DNA of 64,000 nt from Phytomonospora endophytica (GCF_014202425.1 NZ_JACHGT010000003.1:496001-560000); one strand, 5' to 3'; shown: positions 47,706 through 56,319, counted from the first letter of the stretch. Notes: generated from the sequence alone by a model not told the origin. Translations and numbers: made by a program.

Positions 47706-48596
47706 ATGCAGGTCATCAGCACCCTCTTACCCATCGCCCTCGGCATCGTCATGCTGGGGCTCGGGCTGAGTCTCACCGTCGCCGACTTCAAACGCGTCGC
47801 CGTCTATCCCCGTGCGACGCTGGTCGCGCTGCTCTGCCAGGTCCTGCTGCTCCCGGCGGCGTGTTTCGGGCTGATCCTGCTCTTCGATCCGCCGCCGGCG
47901 CTCGCGGTCGGGATGATGCTGCTGGCCGCCTCGCCGGGTGGTTCGACGGCCAACCTGTTCAGCCACCTCTTCGGCGGCGACGTCGCCCTCAACGTCACGC
48001 TCACCGCGGTCAACTCGGTCCTGGCCGTGGTCACGCTGCCGCTGGTGGTCAATTTCTCGCTCGACTACTTCATGTCGGCCGAAGGGGCCGTGGGGCTCCA
48101 GTTCGACAAGAGCCTCCAGGTCTTCGCGATCATCCTCATCCCCGTCGCCCTCGGCATGTTCCTGCGGCACCGCTACCCCGGTTTCGCCGACCGGATGGCC
48201 AAGCCCGTGCGGATCACGTCGATCGTGGTGCTGGTTCTGGCCCTGGCCGCGGCGGTCTTCCAGGAGTTCGAGCACATCGGCGAGTACATCGTCGCGATCG
48301 GCGCCGTCACGCTGTTGTTCAACGTGCTGAGCCTGGCCGTGGGCTACTGGGCGCCGAGGCTGACGCGGGTCGGGCGGGAGCAGTCGATCGCGACGTGCAT
48401 GGAGATCGGGATCCACAACGGGACCCTCGCCATCGCGATCGCGCTGAGCCCGACGCTGCTGAACGACTCGCGGATGGCCGTTCCGGCGCTCACCTACGGG
48501 CTGTGGATGTTCCTCACCGCCACCGCGGCGGGCTTCCTGCTGCGGAGGGGAAGCCGGGACGAGACCGACTCCCCCTCCGCGACGGCCGTCAGTTGA
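47706..48596 (+). CDS. SBF/bile acid:sodium symporter-family transporter (296 aa)
   Basis: A ten-helix-type membrane protein. 'LPIALGIVMLGLGLSLTVADFKRV', 'ALAVGMMLLAASPGGSTANLFSHLFGGDVALNVTLTAVNSVLAVVTLPLVV', 'VFAIILIPVALGMFLRHRYPG', and 'ATCMEIGIHNGTLAIAIAL' contain the family's sodium-site signatures (ASPGGSTAN and GIHNGTLA). It would move an organic anion in symport with Na+; the substrate is unknown. The ATG at 47706 has CAGGAGC upstream. It converges on the serine hydrolase gene, overlapping by 8 bases. Confidence 0.88.
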   Translation: MQVISTLLPIALGIVMLGLGLSLTVADFKRVAVYPRATLVALLCQVLLLPAACFGLILLFDPPPALAVGMMLLAASPGGSTANLFSHLFGGDVALNVTLTAVNSVLAVVTLPLVVNFSLDYFMSAEGAVGLQFDKSLQVFAIILIPVALGMFLRHRYPGFADRMAKPVRITSIVVLVLALAAAVFQEFEHIGEYIVAIGAVTLLFNVLSLAVGYWAPRLTRVGREQSIATCMEIGIHNGTLAIAIALSPTLLNDSRMAVPALTYGLWMFLTATAAGFLLRRGSRDETDSPSATAVS

Positions 48597-50511
48597 AAGG
48601 CGGTCCGGTGAGGTTGTAGGTGTAGATCACCGCCGCGAAGGCCAGGCCGGACAGCGCCAGGACCGCATAGGCGATCCGGCCGGCCGGGCGCCACCAGCCG
48701 CGCCACCAGGCGGCGACCGCCGCGACGGCGACGGCCAGGGCGCCGACCACGGTGAGGGTCGCCAGGATCATCAGTCCATAGAGGACCGGTGTGCCGAGCG
48801 TGACCATCTCGATGGCGGCGCTCTGGTCGGACAGGAGCATGACGACGCCGGTGACGAGGCCGACGCTCAGCACGGCGGTGATCCAGCCGGTGAGTCCGGC
48901 GTAGCGGGCGACGCGCGGGCTCGCCGCCCGCTTGCGTCCGGCCAGCGCGGCCACGGGGATCGCGATGACCCCGACGAGGAGCAGCGCGACGGCGGCGAGG
49001 AGCACCTGGAAGTGCAAGGTGGGCAGCTCGTACCAGGCGATCTTGAGGTAGACCTGGTTCTGGCCGCGCCATTCGGTCAGGACGCCGTCGTCGCTGATGG
49101 CGAGGGTGCCGTGGCCGTCGATCTCCTGGAAGAAGCCGTGCTCGGTCTGTACCCAGACCTGGGTGTCTGCGTCGGGGTTCGACGACAGGGTCCGGTCGCT
49201 GGTGGTGATGGTGCCGTCATCGTTGGCGGTCACGGTGACGACGGACTGGGTGAGGGCCCGGGCCCGCAGGATCCCGTCGGTGGACAGGCGCGAGGTCTGG
49301 TAGCTGCCCTCGTAGCCGCTCACGTCCCCGCCGATGCCCCGGGGCGCCGTGGCCGGGGGCGCCTGCGGGAAGTACTCGTCGAGGACGGCGTCGATCAGGG
49401 CGCCTCCGTCGAAGTCGTCGTTCCCGTCGCCGTTGACGGTGACGAAGACGCCGATGCCCTGGTCGGGCAGCAGGGACATGTCGTTGTGGTAGCCCGTTCC
49501 GTCGCCGCCTTTGAAGATCACGCGCTGGCCGTTGCGCGGGCGCTCCTCGTAGATGTAGCCCATGCCGGGCATGCGCGGGTCCTGGGCGTAGTGCCGAGCC
49601 ATCATGCGTTCGGGGATTCCCGCGCCGAGGACCGAGGCGCCGGAGAGCTGGTCGAGCATGAAGCGGCCCATGTCGGCGGCCGTGGTGACCTGGCCGGGGC
49701 CGGTCGGCGACCAGGGGTTGTAGTCCCCCGCGGTCTCGCTCTGGCCGTCACCGGACGGCCGGTAACCGGTCGCGAGGTTCTCGTCGACGGCCGCCGGGTG
49801 GGGCTGCGACGCGGTCGCGCCGGTCATGCCGAGGGGCGCGTAGATGTTCTCGTTGATGTAGCGGTCGTAGGGCACGCCGGCGACGAGTTCGACGATGTGC
49901 CCGGCGAGCGCGACGCCGTAGTTGTCGTAGGCGAGGACGGTGCCGGGTTCGCGGATCCGCTCGGGGACCTCGGTGAGGCTTTCGCCGAGGCTCGGCAGCT
50001 CCTCGGCCGTGGTGGCGGCGATGCCGAGCATGCCCGCGTCGGGGTCGAAGCCCGCGGTGTGGGTGAGCAGGTGCTCCAGGGTGACCGGTTTCCCGGGGTA
50101 GGTGTCGGGGACCTCGACGTCGGTCAGGTATTCGTTGACGTCGGTGTTCAGGTCGAGCCTTCCCTGATCGGCGAGCTGGAGGACGGCCGCGGCGGTGAAG
50201 AGTTTGGCCGTGGAGGCGGTGTAGAAGCCGGTGGTGGCCGGGTCGACAGGCGCCCCCGCGGCGATGTCGGCCAGGCCGTAGCCCGCGGTGTAGGCGACCT
50301 GTCCACCGGCGACGATCGTGACGGCGGCGCCGGGGACGTCGCCGTCGGCGAGCTGCTGGTTCATGACGCGGTCGGTCAGTTCGGCGAGGCCGGGGAGGTC
50401 GGGCGTCTCGGCGTGCGCCGGGGCGGTGGTCCCGGCGAGTGCCGCGACGGTGGCGGCCATCGCGACGAGGATCGCCGTGGCCGTCTTGAGTAGTGGGGTT
50501 CGGGTCGTCAT
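48589..50511 (-). CDS. Secreted beta-lactamase-fold serine hydrolase with C-terminal membrane helices (640 aa)
   Basis: A class C beta-lactamase/penicillin-binding-like hydrolase. The signal peptide (ILVAMAATVAALAGTTAPAHA) is cleaved near residue 34. Catalytic SxxK is in 'YTASTAKLFTAAAVL' (S-T-A-K) and the YxN motif is 'VLAYDNYGVALAGH'. The KTG-box equivalent may be 'FKGGDGTGYHND'. The C-terminus carries five transmembrane helices (~500-640), such as 'VLLAAVALLLVGVIAIPVAAL', so the enzyme is membrane-anchored outside the cell. Role could be peptidoglycan or D-amino acid peptide hydrolysis. It is divergent from the LacI gene. Confidence 0.85.
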   Translation of the reverse strand: MTTRTPLLKTATAILVAMAATVAALAGTTAPAHAETPDLPGLAELTDRVMNQQLADGDVPGAAVTIVAGGQVAYTAGYGLADIAAGAPVDPATTGFYTASTAKLFTAAAVLQLADQGRLDLNTDVNEYLTDVEVPDTYPGKPVTLEHLLTHTAGFDPDAGMLGIAATTAEELPSLGESLTEVPERIREPGTVLAYDNYGVALAGHIVELVAGVPYDRYINENIYAPLGMTGATASQPHPAAVDENLATGYRPSGDGQSETAGDYNPWSPTGPGQVTTAADMGRFMLDQLSGASVLGAGIPERMMARHYAQDPRMPGMGYIYEERPRNGQRVIFKGGDGTGYHNDMSLLPDQGIGVFVTVNGDGNDDFDGGALIDAVLDEYFPQAPPATAPRGIGGDVSGYEGSYQTSRLSTDGILRARALTQSVVTVTANDDGTITTSDRTLSSNPDADTQVWVQTEHGFFQEIDGHGTLAISDDGVLTEWRGQNQVYLKIAWYELPTLHFQVLLAAVALLLVGVIAIPVAALAGRKRAASPRVARYAGLTGWITAVLSVGLVTGVVMLLSDQSAAIEMVTLGTPVLYGLMILATLTVVGALAVAVAAVAAWWRGWWRPAGRIAYAVLALSGLAFAAVIYTYNLTGPPFN

Positions 50512-50666
50512 GCAGTGAGAATGGCGTGATCGTCAGGTCGGAACACTGGGTTCACGACCCCTCTTGGCCGGGACCTAGGCCTACCGGCGCGCTCCACTGT
50601 GGATCACCGGCCGGGCCTGCCCGCTTCGCCGTGCCGGGTAACGTTCTGCGCCAGGGAGGGTGCCAC

Positions 50667-51728
50667 ATGACCGGGCAGTCCAGACAGTCCAGGCCGGACG
50701 TCCGCGCCACCGTGCGTGACGTCGCCGCCGAGACGGGGCTGTCGATCGCGACGGTCTCCCGTGTGCTCAACGGCCAGGCCAACGTCGCGCCCCACACTCG
50801 CGAGCTCGTGCTCAAGGCCGTCGACCGGCTGGGCGCGCAGGCGCCCCGGCCGCGCGTGGCGGCGGTGCGCCCGGCCGAGGGGGCGGTGTTCGTGCGCTGT
50901 CCTTACGTCCTCACCGACTACTTCGGACTGATCGTCTCGTCGATCGCCGAGACCCTGGAACGCCACGGCCGCCGCGTCGTCCTCAACGCCGGGGAGTCCT
51001 CGCAGGGCGAGCCCGTGCTCGCCGGGCTCGCCGCCCAGCCGGAGCTCGCCGCGGCGGTGCTGATCCTCCCGCCCGAGGACGCCGCCGAGATCATCCACCT
51101 GCGCGACCGCCGTTTCCCTTTCGTGGTCGTCGATCCGCGCACGTCCCTCCCCCGCGACATCGTCTCGGTGTCGGCCGCGCATTTCGCGGGCGCCCGCCAG
51201 GTGATGGCGCATCTCGTCGAGTTGGGGCACCGGCGGGTCGGCGTGGTCGGTGGGCCGCGTGCGTGGCTGACCAACGACGCGCGTCTCGCGGGGTACGCCG
51301 CCGCGCTCGCCGAGGCCGGTGTCATCACGGCGCCCGAGCTGGTGCGCGACGTCGCCGAGCCGACGACCGACCTGGGTCGCCGGGTCGCCGGTGAGCTGCT
51401 GGACCTGCCCGAGCGGCCGACCGCGCTGGTCGCGTTCAACGACAAGATGGCCGTCGGGGCTCTGCACGCGGCGGCCGAGCGCGGCCTGTCGGTGCCCGGG
51501 GACCTGTCGATCGCCGGTTTCGACGACCTGGATCTGAGCCGTGCGACGCGGCCGATGCTCACCACGGTCCGGCAGCCCCTTCAGGAGATGGGGCGGATGG
51601 CGGTCGCGTTGCTCATGCGGCTCCTCGACCGGCACGAGCTGGAGGCGCTGCACGTCGAGCTCGCCACCGAACTGGTCGTGCGGGGCTCGACCGGTCCCGT
51701 CACCCGAGTAAACGTTTCAGATTCTTGA
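50667..51728 (+). CDS. LacI-family transcriptional regulator (353 aa)
   Basis: The N-terminal helix-turn-helix is at ~17-63 ('ATVRDVAAETGLSIATVSRVLNGQANVAPHTRELVLKAVDRLGAQA'), the sugar-binding core follows ('DYFGLIVSSIAETLERHGRRVVLNAGESSQGEPVLAGLA', 'ELGHRRVGVVGGPRAWLTNDARLAGYAAALAEAGV', 'TALVAFNDKMAVGALHAAAERGLSVPGDLSIAGFDDLDLSR'). The ATG at 50667 has GGGAGGG upstream. Its likely target is the downstream GH30 gene: a palindrome TAAACGTTTCA lies just before a TTGACA box. The inducer would be a sugar released by that enzyme. Confidence 0.92.
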   Translation: MTGQSRQSRPDVRATVRDVAAETGLSIATVSRVLNGQANVAPHTRELVLKAVDRLGAQAPRPRVAAVRPAEGAVFVRCPYVLTDYFGLIVSSIAETLERHGRRVVLNAGESSQGEPVLAGLAAQPELAAAVLILPPEDAAEIIHLRDRRFPFVVVDPRTSLPRDIVSVSAAHFAGARQVMAHLVELGHRRVGVVGGPRAWLTNDARLAGYAAALAEAGVITAPELVRDVAEPTTDLGRRVAGELLDLPERPTALVAFNDKMAVGALHAAAERGLSVPGDLSIAGFDDLDLSRATRPMLTTVRQPLQEMGRMAVALLMRLLDRHELEALHVELATELVVRGSTGPVTRVNVSDS

Positions 51729-51730
51729 CA
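51709..51730 (+). promoter_or_regulatory. LacI operator and -35 box for the GH30 gene
   Basis: AAACGTTT (51710-51717), within TAAACGTTTCA, is the typical CG-centred LacI-family palindrome. TTGACA, a perfect -35 consensus, lies 7 bases downstream at 51725-51730. A matching -10 was not clear; TTCTCT (51748) is a weak candidate. The site overlaps the last codons of lacI, 110 bases before the GH30 start. Confidence 0.55.
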
Positions 51731-51826
51731 GCGCGTGTGCGCCGTGTTTCTCTGGTTTGGCGAGCGTGTTCCAGTTTTGTTTCATTTGTTCCATCGCTCG
51801 CGCTCCCTCCGTGAAAGGAGCCCGGC

Positions 51827-53701
51827 GTGCACAGAACACATCGACGCTTCCTCGGCATCGGCGTCATCGCCGCTTGTCTGGTCGCATTAGGGACCACCGT
51901 CTCCCCGCAACCGGCCGGCGCGGCCGGTGAACGGGTCGACGTCTGGCTGACCACCACTTCCGACGGCGGCGGCCGCGTTGTCACCCGCGGCCTCGAACAG
52001 CAGGCGCCCACCGCGTTCGGCGCCCCCGGCGGCGGCGGTCAGACCATCACCGTCAACGAGGGCACCACCTACCAGCAGTTCGAGGGCGGCGGCGCCTCCA
52101 TCACCGACACGACCGCCTATCTCATGCGCGGCGGCCCGATCAGCGGCGCCACCCGCGACGCGGTCATGCGCAAGCTCTTCTCCCCCACCGACGGGATCGG
52201 GCTGTCCTTCGTCCGCAACCCGATCGGCGCCTCCGACCTCTCCCGCCCCGGCATGGTCTCGCTCGACGACACCTGCTGCAACCTCAACGACTTCAACGCC
52301 AACGGGTACGACACCAACGTCCGGCTGCTGACCCAGCAGGCCAAGTCGCTCAACCCGGCACTGCGCGTCAAAGGCGTGCCCTGGAGCGCGCCGGGCTGGA
52401 TGAAGGACAACGGCCGGATGGACCAGATGGGCTGGCTCAAGGCGGAGTACTACGCCATGTACGCCCAGTACCTGGTGAAGTACGTGCAGAGCTATCAGGC
52501 CGCCGGCGTCCCGGTCAACTACATCTCGGTGCAGAACGAGCCCAACTGCTGCCAGTCGGGAAACCCCACCGCGATGAACTACCCGGGCATGAGCTGGAAC
52601 GCCTCCGGGCTGATCGAGCTCACCAAGAACCACGTCTTCCCGGCCTTCCGGGCCGCCGGGATCACCACCAAGGTGCTCGTGCACGACTGGAACTACGGCG
52701 ACTACCCGAACTTCGGCGGCCAGATCCTCGCCGACTCGGCGCTGCGCGGCGATCCACTGTTCGGCGGCATCGCCTGGCACGGCTACTTCGGCGACCCGGC
52801 GGTCGGCACACAGGTGCACGGCCAGTACCCGAACGTCAAGCAGTTCAGCACCGAGCACTCCGGCGGAACGTGGATCGGCAATCAGCACAACGAGGACCTC
52901 GCCGACATCGTCAACTACACCCGCAACTGGTCGGGCAGCCTGGTCAAGTGGAGCCTGGCCCTCAACCAGAACATGGGCCCGCACAACGGCGGCTGCGGCA
53001 CCTGCACCGGCCTGATCACCGTCCAGGAGGGCGGCCCGCGCGCCGGGCAGGTCGACTACACGATCGAGTACTACACCACCGGGCACCTGACCAAGTTCGT
53101 CAAGCCGGGCGCGTACCGGATCGACTCGACCGCCAACGGGTCCGTCCCGAACGTCGCGTGGAAGAACCCCGACGGCTCGAAGGCCCTCATCGCCCACAAC
53201 GGAGGCGGCTCCGCCCAGCAGGTCCGGGTCAACTGGGGCGGACAGTCCTTCACCTACAGCCTCCCGGCCCGCACCACGGCGACGTTCACCTGGTCGGGAA
53301 CCCCCGGTGGCGACCCGACCGGCGGCCGGCTCACCGGCCTCGCGGGCAAGTGCGCCGACGTCGCCGGGGGCAGCACCGCCGACGGTGCCGCCGTGCAGCT
53401 CTACGGGTGCAACGGAACCACCGCCCAGCAGTGGTCGCGCCCCGGCGACGGGACCGTCCGCGCGCTCGGCAAGTGCCTCGACGTGACGAACCACGGGACC
53501 GCCAACGGCAGTCAGCTGCAGTTGTGGAGCTGTACCGGGGCGGCCAACCAGCAGTGGACGTACAACGCGTCGACCCAGGATCTGGTGAATCCGGCGGCGA
53601 ACAAGTGCGTCGACGTCACCGGCAACAACAGCGCCGACGGGACCAGACTGCAGCTCTGGACCTGCACCGGCGCGGCCAACCAGAACTGGACCTTCACCTG
53701 A
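51827..53701 (+). CDS. Secreted GH30 glycosidase with C-terminal ricin-type lectin (624 aa)
   Basis: The start is GTG 51827, preceded by AAAGGAG with 6 bases spacing. Signal peptide to about residue 33 (ending QPAGAA). Catalytic module ~75-480: 'QQFEGGGASITDTTAYLM', 'SFVRNPIGASDLSRP', 'RVKGVPWSAPGWMKDN', acid/base Glu in 'YISVQNEPNC', nucleophile Glu in 'KQFSTEHSGGTW'. These are the GH30 signatures. Residues ~495-624 form a ricin-B/CBM13 lectin with repeats of 'CLDV...GSQLQLWSCTGAANQQW'. It would cleave beta-glycans such as beta-1,6-glucan, xylan or glucosylceramide; which one is not visible. LacI is encoded just upstream, a 12-bp terminator follows. Confidence 0.92.
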   Translation: MHRTHRRFLGIGVIAACLVALGTTVSPQPAGAAGERVDVWLTTTSDGGGRVVTRGLEQQAPTAFGAPGGGGQTITVNEGTTYQQFEGGGASITDTTAYLMRGGPISGATRDAVMRKLFSPTDGIGLSFVRNPIGASDLSRPGMVSLDDTCCNLNDFNANGYDTNVRLLTQQAKSLNPALRVKGVPWSAPGWMKDNGRMDQMGWLKAEYYAMYAQYLVKYVQSYQAAGVPVNYISVQNEPNCCQSGNPTAMNYPGMSWNASGLIELTKNHVFPAFRAAGITTKVLVHDWNYGDYPNFGGQILADSALRGDPLFGGIAWHGYFGDPAVGTQVHGQYPNVKQFSTEHSGGTWIGNQHNEDLADIVNYTRNWSGSLVKWSLALNQNMGPHNGGCGTCTGLITVQEGGPRAGQVDYTIEYYTTGHLTKFVKPGAYRIDSTANGSVPNVAWKNPDGSKALIAHNGGGSAQQVRVNWGGQSFTYSLPARTTATFTWSGTPGGDPTGGRLTGLAGKCADVAGGSTADGAAVQLYGCNGTTAQQWSRPGDGTVRALGKCLDVTNHGTANGSQLQLWSCTGAANQQWTYNASTQDLVNPAANKCVDVTGNNSADGTRLQLWTCTGAANQNWTFT

Positions 53702-53707
53702 CCGGTA

Positions 53708-53736
53708 GGGTCCGCGGGCCACCCGCCCGCGGACCC
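53708..53736 (+). terminator. 12-bp perfect hairpin terminator after GH30 gene
   Basis: GGGTCCGCGGGC (53708-53719) and GCCCGCGGACCC (53725-53736), loop of 5, then TTCC. It follows the GH30 stop by 6 bases and precedes the GNAT gene, so it is a confident terminator. Confidence 0.8.
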
Positions 53737-53760
53737 TTCCCAGGGCGGCCGCGCGATGGA

Positions 53761-54315
53761 ATGATCATCCCGGTGAGAACGACACCACCCCAGCGCAAGG
53801 CCCTCAGCAACGACGTCCCCGCGATCGAGGCGCTCATGCGCCGCTCCGTCGAAGAGCTGTTCCCCCTCTTCCACGACGCCGGCGACACCGCCGCCGCGGC
53901 GAAGTACCTCACGGTCCCCGACATCGTCCTCATCGACGACGGCACCTACTACGTGCACGAGGACGGCGGCGAGATCATCGCCTGCGGCGGCTGGAGCAAG
54001 CGCGACAAGCTCTACACCGGCTCGGGCGACAGGGACGGCGACGCCCGCCTCCTCGACCCGGCTACCGAACCGGCCCGGGTCCGGGCCATGTTCGTGCGCG
54101 GCGACCACGCCCGGCGCGGAATCGGCCGCGCGATCCTCACCTCCTGCGCCGAGGCGGCCAAGGCCGACGGCTACCGCTCGCTGGTGCTCATGGCGACCCT
54201 GCCGGGTGTGCCGCTGTACAAGGCCTTCGGCTTCCGCGAGCTCGGCCGGGAAGACCTCCCGCTGCCCGACGGGACGACCCTCGCCGGCGTCGCCATGGAA
54301 ATGGACCTGGACTGA
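53761..54315 (+). CDS. GNAT-family N-acetyltransferase (184 aa)
   Basis: An acetyl-CoA-dependent acetyltransferase. 'ARVRAMFVRGDHARRGIGRAILTSCAEAAKADGYRSLVLMATLPGVPLYKAFGFRELGRED' contains the acetyl-CoA-binding R/Q-x-x-G-x-G/A motif (RRGIGRA) and the C-terminal 'YKAFGF' strand. The N-terminus (NDVPAIEALMRRSVEELFPLF) is the usual helical cap. The start is ATG 53761; GTG 53773 is an alternative. No ribosome site stands out. It is convergent with the small partner gene of the second cargo protein. Acceptor unknown. Confidence 0.88.
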   Translation: MIIPVRTTPPQRKALSNDVPAIEALMRRSVEELFPLFHDAGDTAAAAKYLTVPDIVLIDDGTYYVHEDGGEIIACGGWSKRDKLYTGSGDRDGDARLLDPATEPARVRAMFVRGDHARRGIGRAILTSCAEAAKADGYRSLVLMATLPGVPLYKAFGFRELGREDLPLPDGTTLAGVAMEMDLD

Positions 54316-54316
54316 G

Positions 54317-54925
54317 CTACCCCGGTGGGTCCACATCGGACGCGGTGACGGCGCCCTCGTCCAGCGACGCCGCCTCGGCGCGCAGCCGCAGCAGGCCGCC
54401 GTCCAGGTCGACGACCTCCCGCAACAGCACATACGGCCCCGACACCAGACGCCGAACCTCGCTGCGGAACGCCCGGCCGCCCTCGTTCCCCTCCAGCACG
54501 CCGAGGTACTCCACGCACTCCCGGCCCAGCACGGTCTCCCGCCCGCCGGGCACCTGGCCGTCGAGGTCTCCGGCGAGCACCTGCGCGGCGATCGGCGCGA
54601 TCCTGGCGACCGGCACCTCCCACGGGCGCGCCCGCGGTTCGTCGACGAGACCGACCGGCTCGTCGAGATCCCCGTAGAGGTCGGTGCGCCCGCGGTCCGG
54701 GACCGCGGTGGCGGCGTCCATGAACTCCTCCATGGTGCGCGGGGTGCGCCCGAAGCCGCGCGGCTCGCTCACGTCGGCGGCGAGATCGGCGTACGCGCGA
54801 CCCGACTCGTCGTGGATCCGGAAACGCGTGCCGCGCCACCAGATGGTCAGCCGCGTGGTGAGCACCGGTGCGCCCGGCGCGATGCGGGTGCGCAGCAGCC
54901 GCACGCGGACGTTGAGGCCCGTCAC
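54317..54925 (-). CDS. Partner/possible immunity protein of second cargo (202 aa)
   Basis: The GTG at 54925 overlaps the stop of the cargo gene (GTGA), the same arrangement as the HNH toxin/immunity pair. It begins MTGLNVRVRLLRTRIAPGAPVLTTRLTIW. The body has 'FRIHDESGRAYADLAADVSEPRGFGRTPRTMEEFMDAATA', 'ARPWEVPVARIAPIAAQVLAGDLDGQVPGGRETVLGRECVEYLGVLEGNEGG' and 'VSGPYVLLREVVDLDGGLLRLRAEA', an alpha/beta protein without signal or membrane segments. A longer frame runs upstream but enters the cargo gene. It may protect the producer or act as a chaperone for loading. No family was recognised. Confidence 0.55.
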   Translation of the reverse strand: MTGLNVRVRLLRTRIAPGAPVLTTRLTIWWRGTRFRIHDESGRAYADLAADVSEPRGFGRTPRTMEEFMDAATAVPDRGRTDLYGDLDEPVGLVDEPRARPWEVPVARIAPIAAQVLAGDLDGQVPGGRETVLGRECVEYLGVLEGNEGGRAFRSEVRRLVSGPYVLLREVVDLDGGLLRLRAEAASLDEGAVTASDVDPPG

Positions 54926-56184
54926 GGCAGTGTCGCCAGGTGGGCGGTGCGCCCTTCGAAGCCGGCGAGGTCGGCGCCGGTCATGTCGAAGGTGCGGGCT
55001 CCGCGCGGTACGGCGTGATCGGTCACCAGGTAGTCCATGTGCGCCCTGCCCATGCCCGCGTAGCGGACCCCGCGCCTGGCGGCGTCGGCGACGACGTGCT
55101 TGAAGTGGAGATTGCGCCACAGCGCGAACTTGCTCGCGCGGTCGGCCTCGGTGGCGCTCGGCATGCGGCGCAGTCTTCGTCGTTCTCGCCAGTTCAGGCC
55201 GGCGTCACTTCCCGCGCGGGCGTTGAGCACCGGGAGGAGGGCGTTGACGAAGGCGAGCAGGTTGGGCAGTTTCGGGCGGTGGGCGACGGTGTCGAGCGTG
55301 TCACCGAGGTGGCCGTCGACGACCAGCCCGGTGATCCAGGCGTCGAGGGTCGCCATCTGGGCGGTGGTCACCGCGGCGAGGTTTCGTTTCTCGGCGGAGA
55401 GGGCGCGTTGCCAGCGGCGCCTTCCCGCGACCTCGGCGACGACGTCCTTGGCGAAGGCCCAGGAGATCTTCAGGTATCGCTGGGTGGGCTCACCGACGTA
55501 GCCTCCGGTGGCCAGGCCGGCGAGCGCGCTGGTTCCGTTGAAGTACGGGATCAGCAGGTTCATCGCGAAGGCCATCTTGGGGTAGAGCGACTCCCCTCCG
55601 AAGCGGCGCCGGTTCGGTGCCGCCCCGACGCCGAAGGCGGCGTAGCCGGCGTTGTTCTCGGTGTTGTAGGCCGCGCTGATCTGGGAGCCGGCCGGAAGCC
55701 GGTCGCTGGAGAAGGGTTCGTAGGTGAAGTTGGTGGTGCCGATCGCGGGCGCGACCATCTCGAACTTCACCTGGGTGTGGTCCTCGCCGAGGATGTTCAA
55801 ACCGGTGCGGGGGAAGCGAACCCAGGTGTCGGCGCTGGGTGGGCCGGGCAGGTTGCCGATGTGGTCGGTGGTGCCCGCCGCGTGGGCGTTCATCTCGGCG
55901 ACGTCGTGGTAGTCGCGCATGAGCCCGTCGCCAGCCCACGGCGTCGTGATCGCGTTGAGGCGCGGGTCGGGTGCGTGGACCCGCACTCCGGCGATGAACA
56001 CGCGGCGCTGGACGGTCGGGCGGTCGGCCGCGCTCGCGTCCAGGTACCGCCCGAAGGCCCGGTTGCCGACCCGGCTCTGCATGGCCGCGGCACGGTCCAG
56101 AAGGGATTCGTCGGTCTTGTCCTCGGTGCCCCCCTGTCGCACGGCCCGGATGGCCGAGGCGGGCGGGCGGTGGCGGTCGCGCAA
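54922..56184 (-). CDS. Second candidate eCIS cargo, two GX2H motifs (420 aa)
   Basis: The start is TTG 56184, preceded by GGGAGGAG with a 6-base spacer; the frame continues upstream without a site. Residues 32-48 read AAAMQSRVGNRAFGRYL, closely matching the HNH toxin motif (ALQGRVGNRAVSR). The body has 'VFIAGVRVHAPDPRLNAITTPWAGDG', 'LNILGEDHTQVKFEMVAPAIGTTNFTYEP', and near the C-terminus 'YAGMGRAHMDYLVTDHAVP'. The pair G133-E-D-H136 and G379-R-A-H382 with an intervening Glu resembles the TIKI/TraB/EreA-type GX2H metallohydrolase pattern. There is no signal peptide. The next gene overlaps by 4 bp. Role inferred: particle-carried effector. The fold match is by eye only. Confidence 0.6.
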   Translation of the reverse strand: MRDRHRPPASAIRAVRQGGTEDKTDESLLDRAAAMQSRVGNRAFGRYLDASAADRPTVQRRVFIAGVRVHAPDPRLNAITTPWAGDGLMRDYHDVAEMNAHAAGTTDHIGNLPGPPSADTWVRFPRTGLNILGEDHTQVKFEMVAPAIGTTNFTYEPFSSDRLPAGSQISAAYNTENNAGYAAFGVGAAPNRRRFGGESLYPKMAFAMNLLIPYFNGTSALAGLATGGYVGEPTQRYLKISWAFAKDVVAEVAGRRRWQRALSAEKRNLAAVTTAQMATLDAWITGLVVDGHLGDTLDTVAHRPKLPNLLAFVNALLPVLNARAGSDAGLNWRERRRLRRMPSATEADRASKFALWRNLHFKHVVADAARRGVRYAGMGRAHMDYLVTDHAVPRGARTFDMTGADLAGFEGRTAHLATLP

Positions 56185-56282
56185 GGCGGTCTCCTCCCAG
56201 CACGGGGCACCAATTCTAGGAAGGCGCACGGCCGGGCGACGGGGCGAAAGGGCACCCGAAGGTGCAGGCCGCGAAAACTCCT

Positions 56283-56312
56283 TCGACACGGTTCGGGCCT
56301 CCCGGCTAAGGT
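56283..56312 (+). promoter_or_regulatory. Candidate promoter for the chloramphenicol exporter leader
   Basis: TCGACA (56283-56288) and TAAGGT (56307-56312) are 18 bases apart, close to the -35/-10 pattern of the main sigma factor. A start site about 7 bases downstream would put the leader ATG (56320) at or next to the 5' end of the RNA, giving a leaderless leader peptide. Confidence 0.4.
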
Positions 56313-56319
56313 CTCGGCC

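Noticed and set aside
51887-53722. 611-codon minus-strand frame in the GH30 gene
   Set aside because: Antisense to a gene with clear GH30 and lectin motifs; product is Val/Gly/Arg-rich only.
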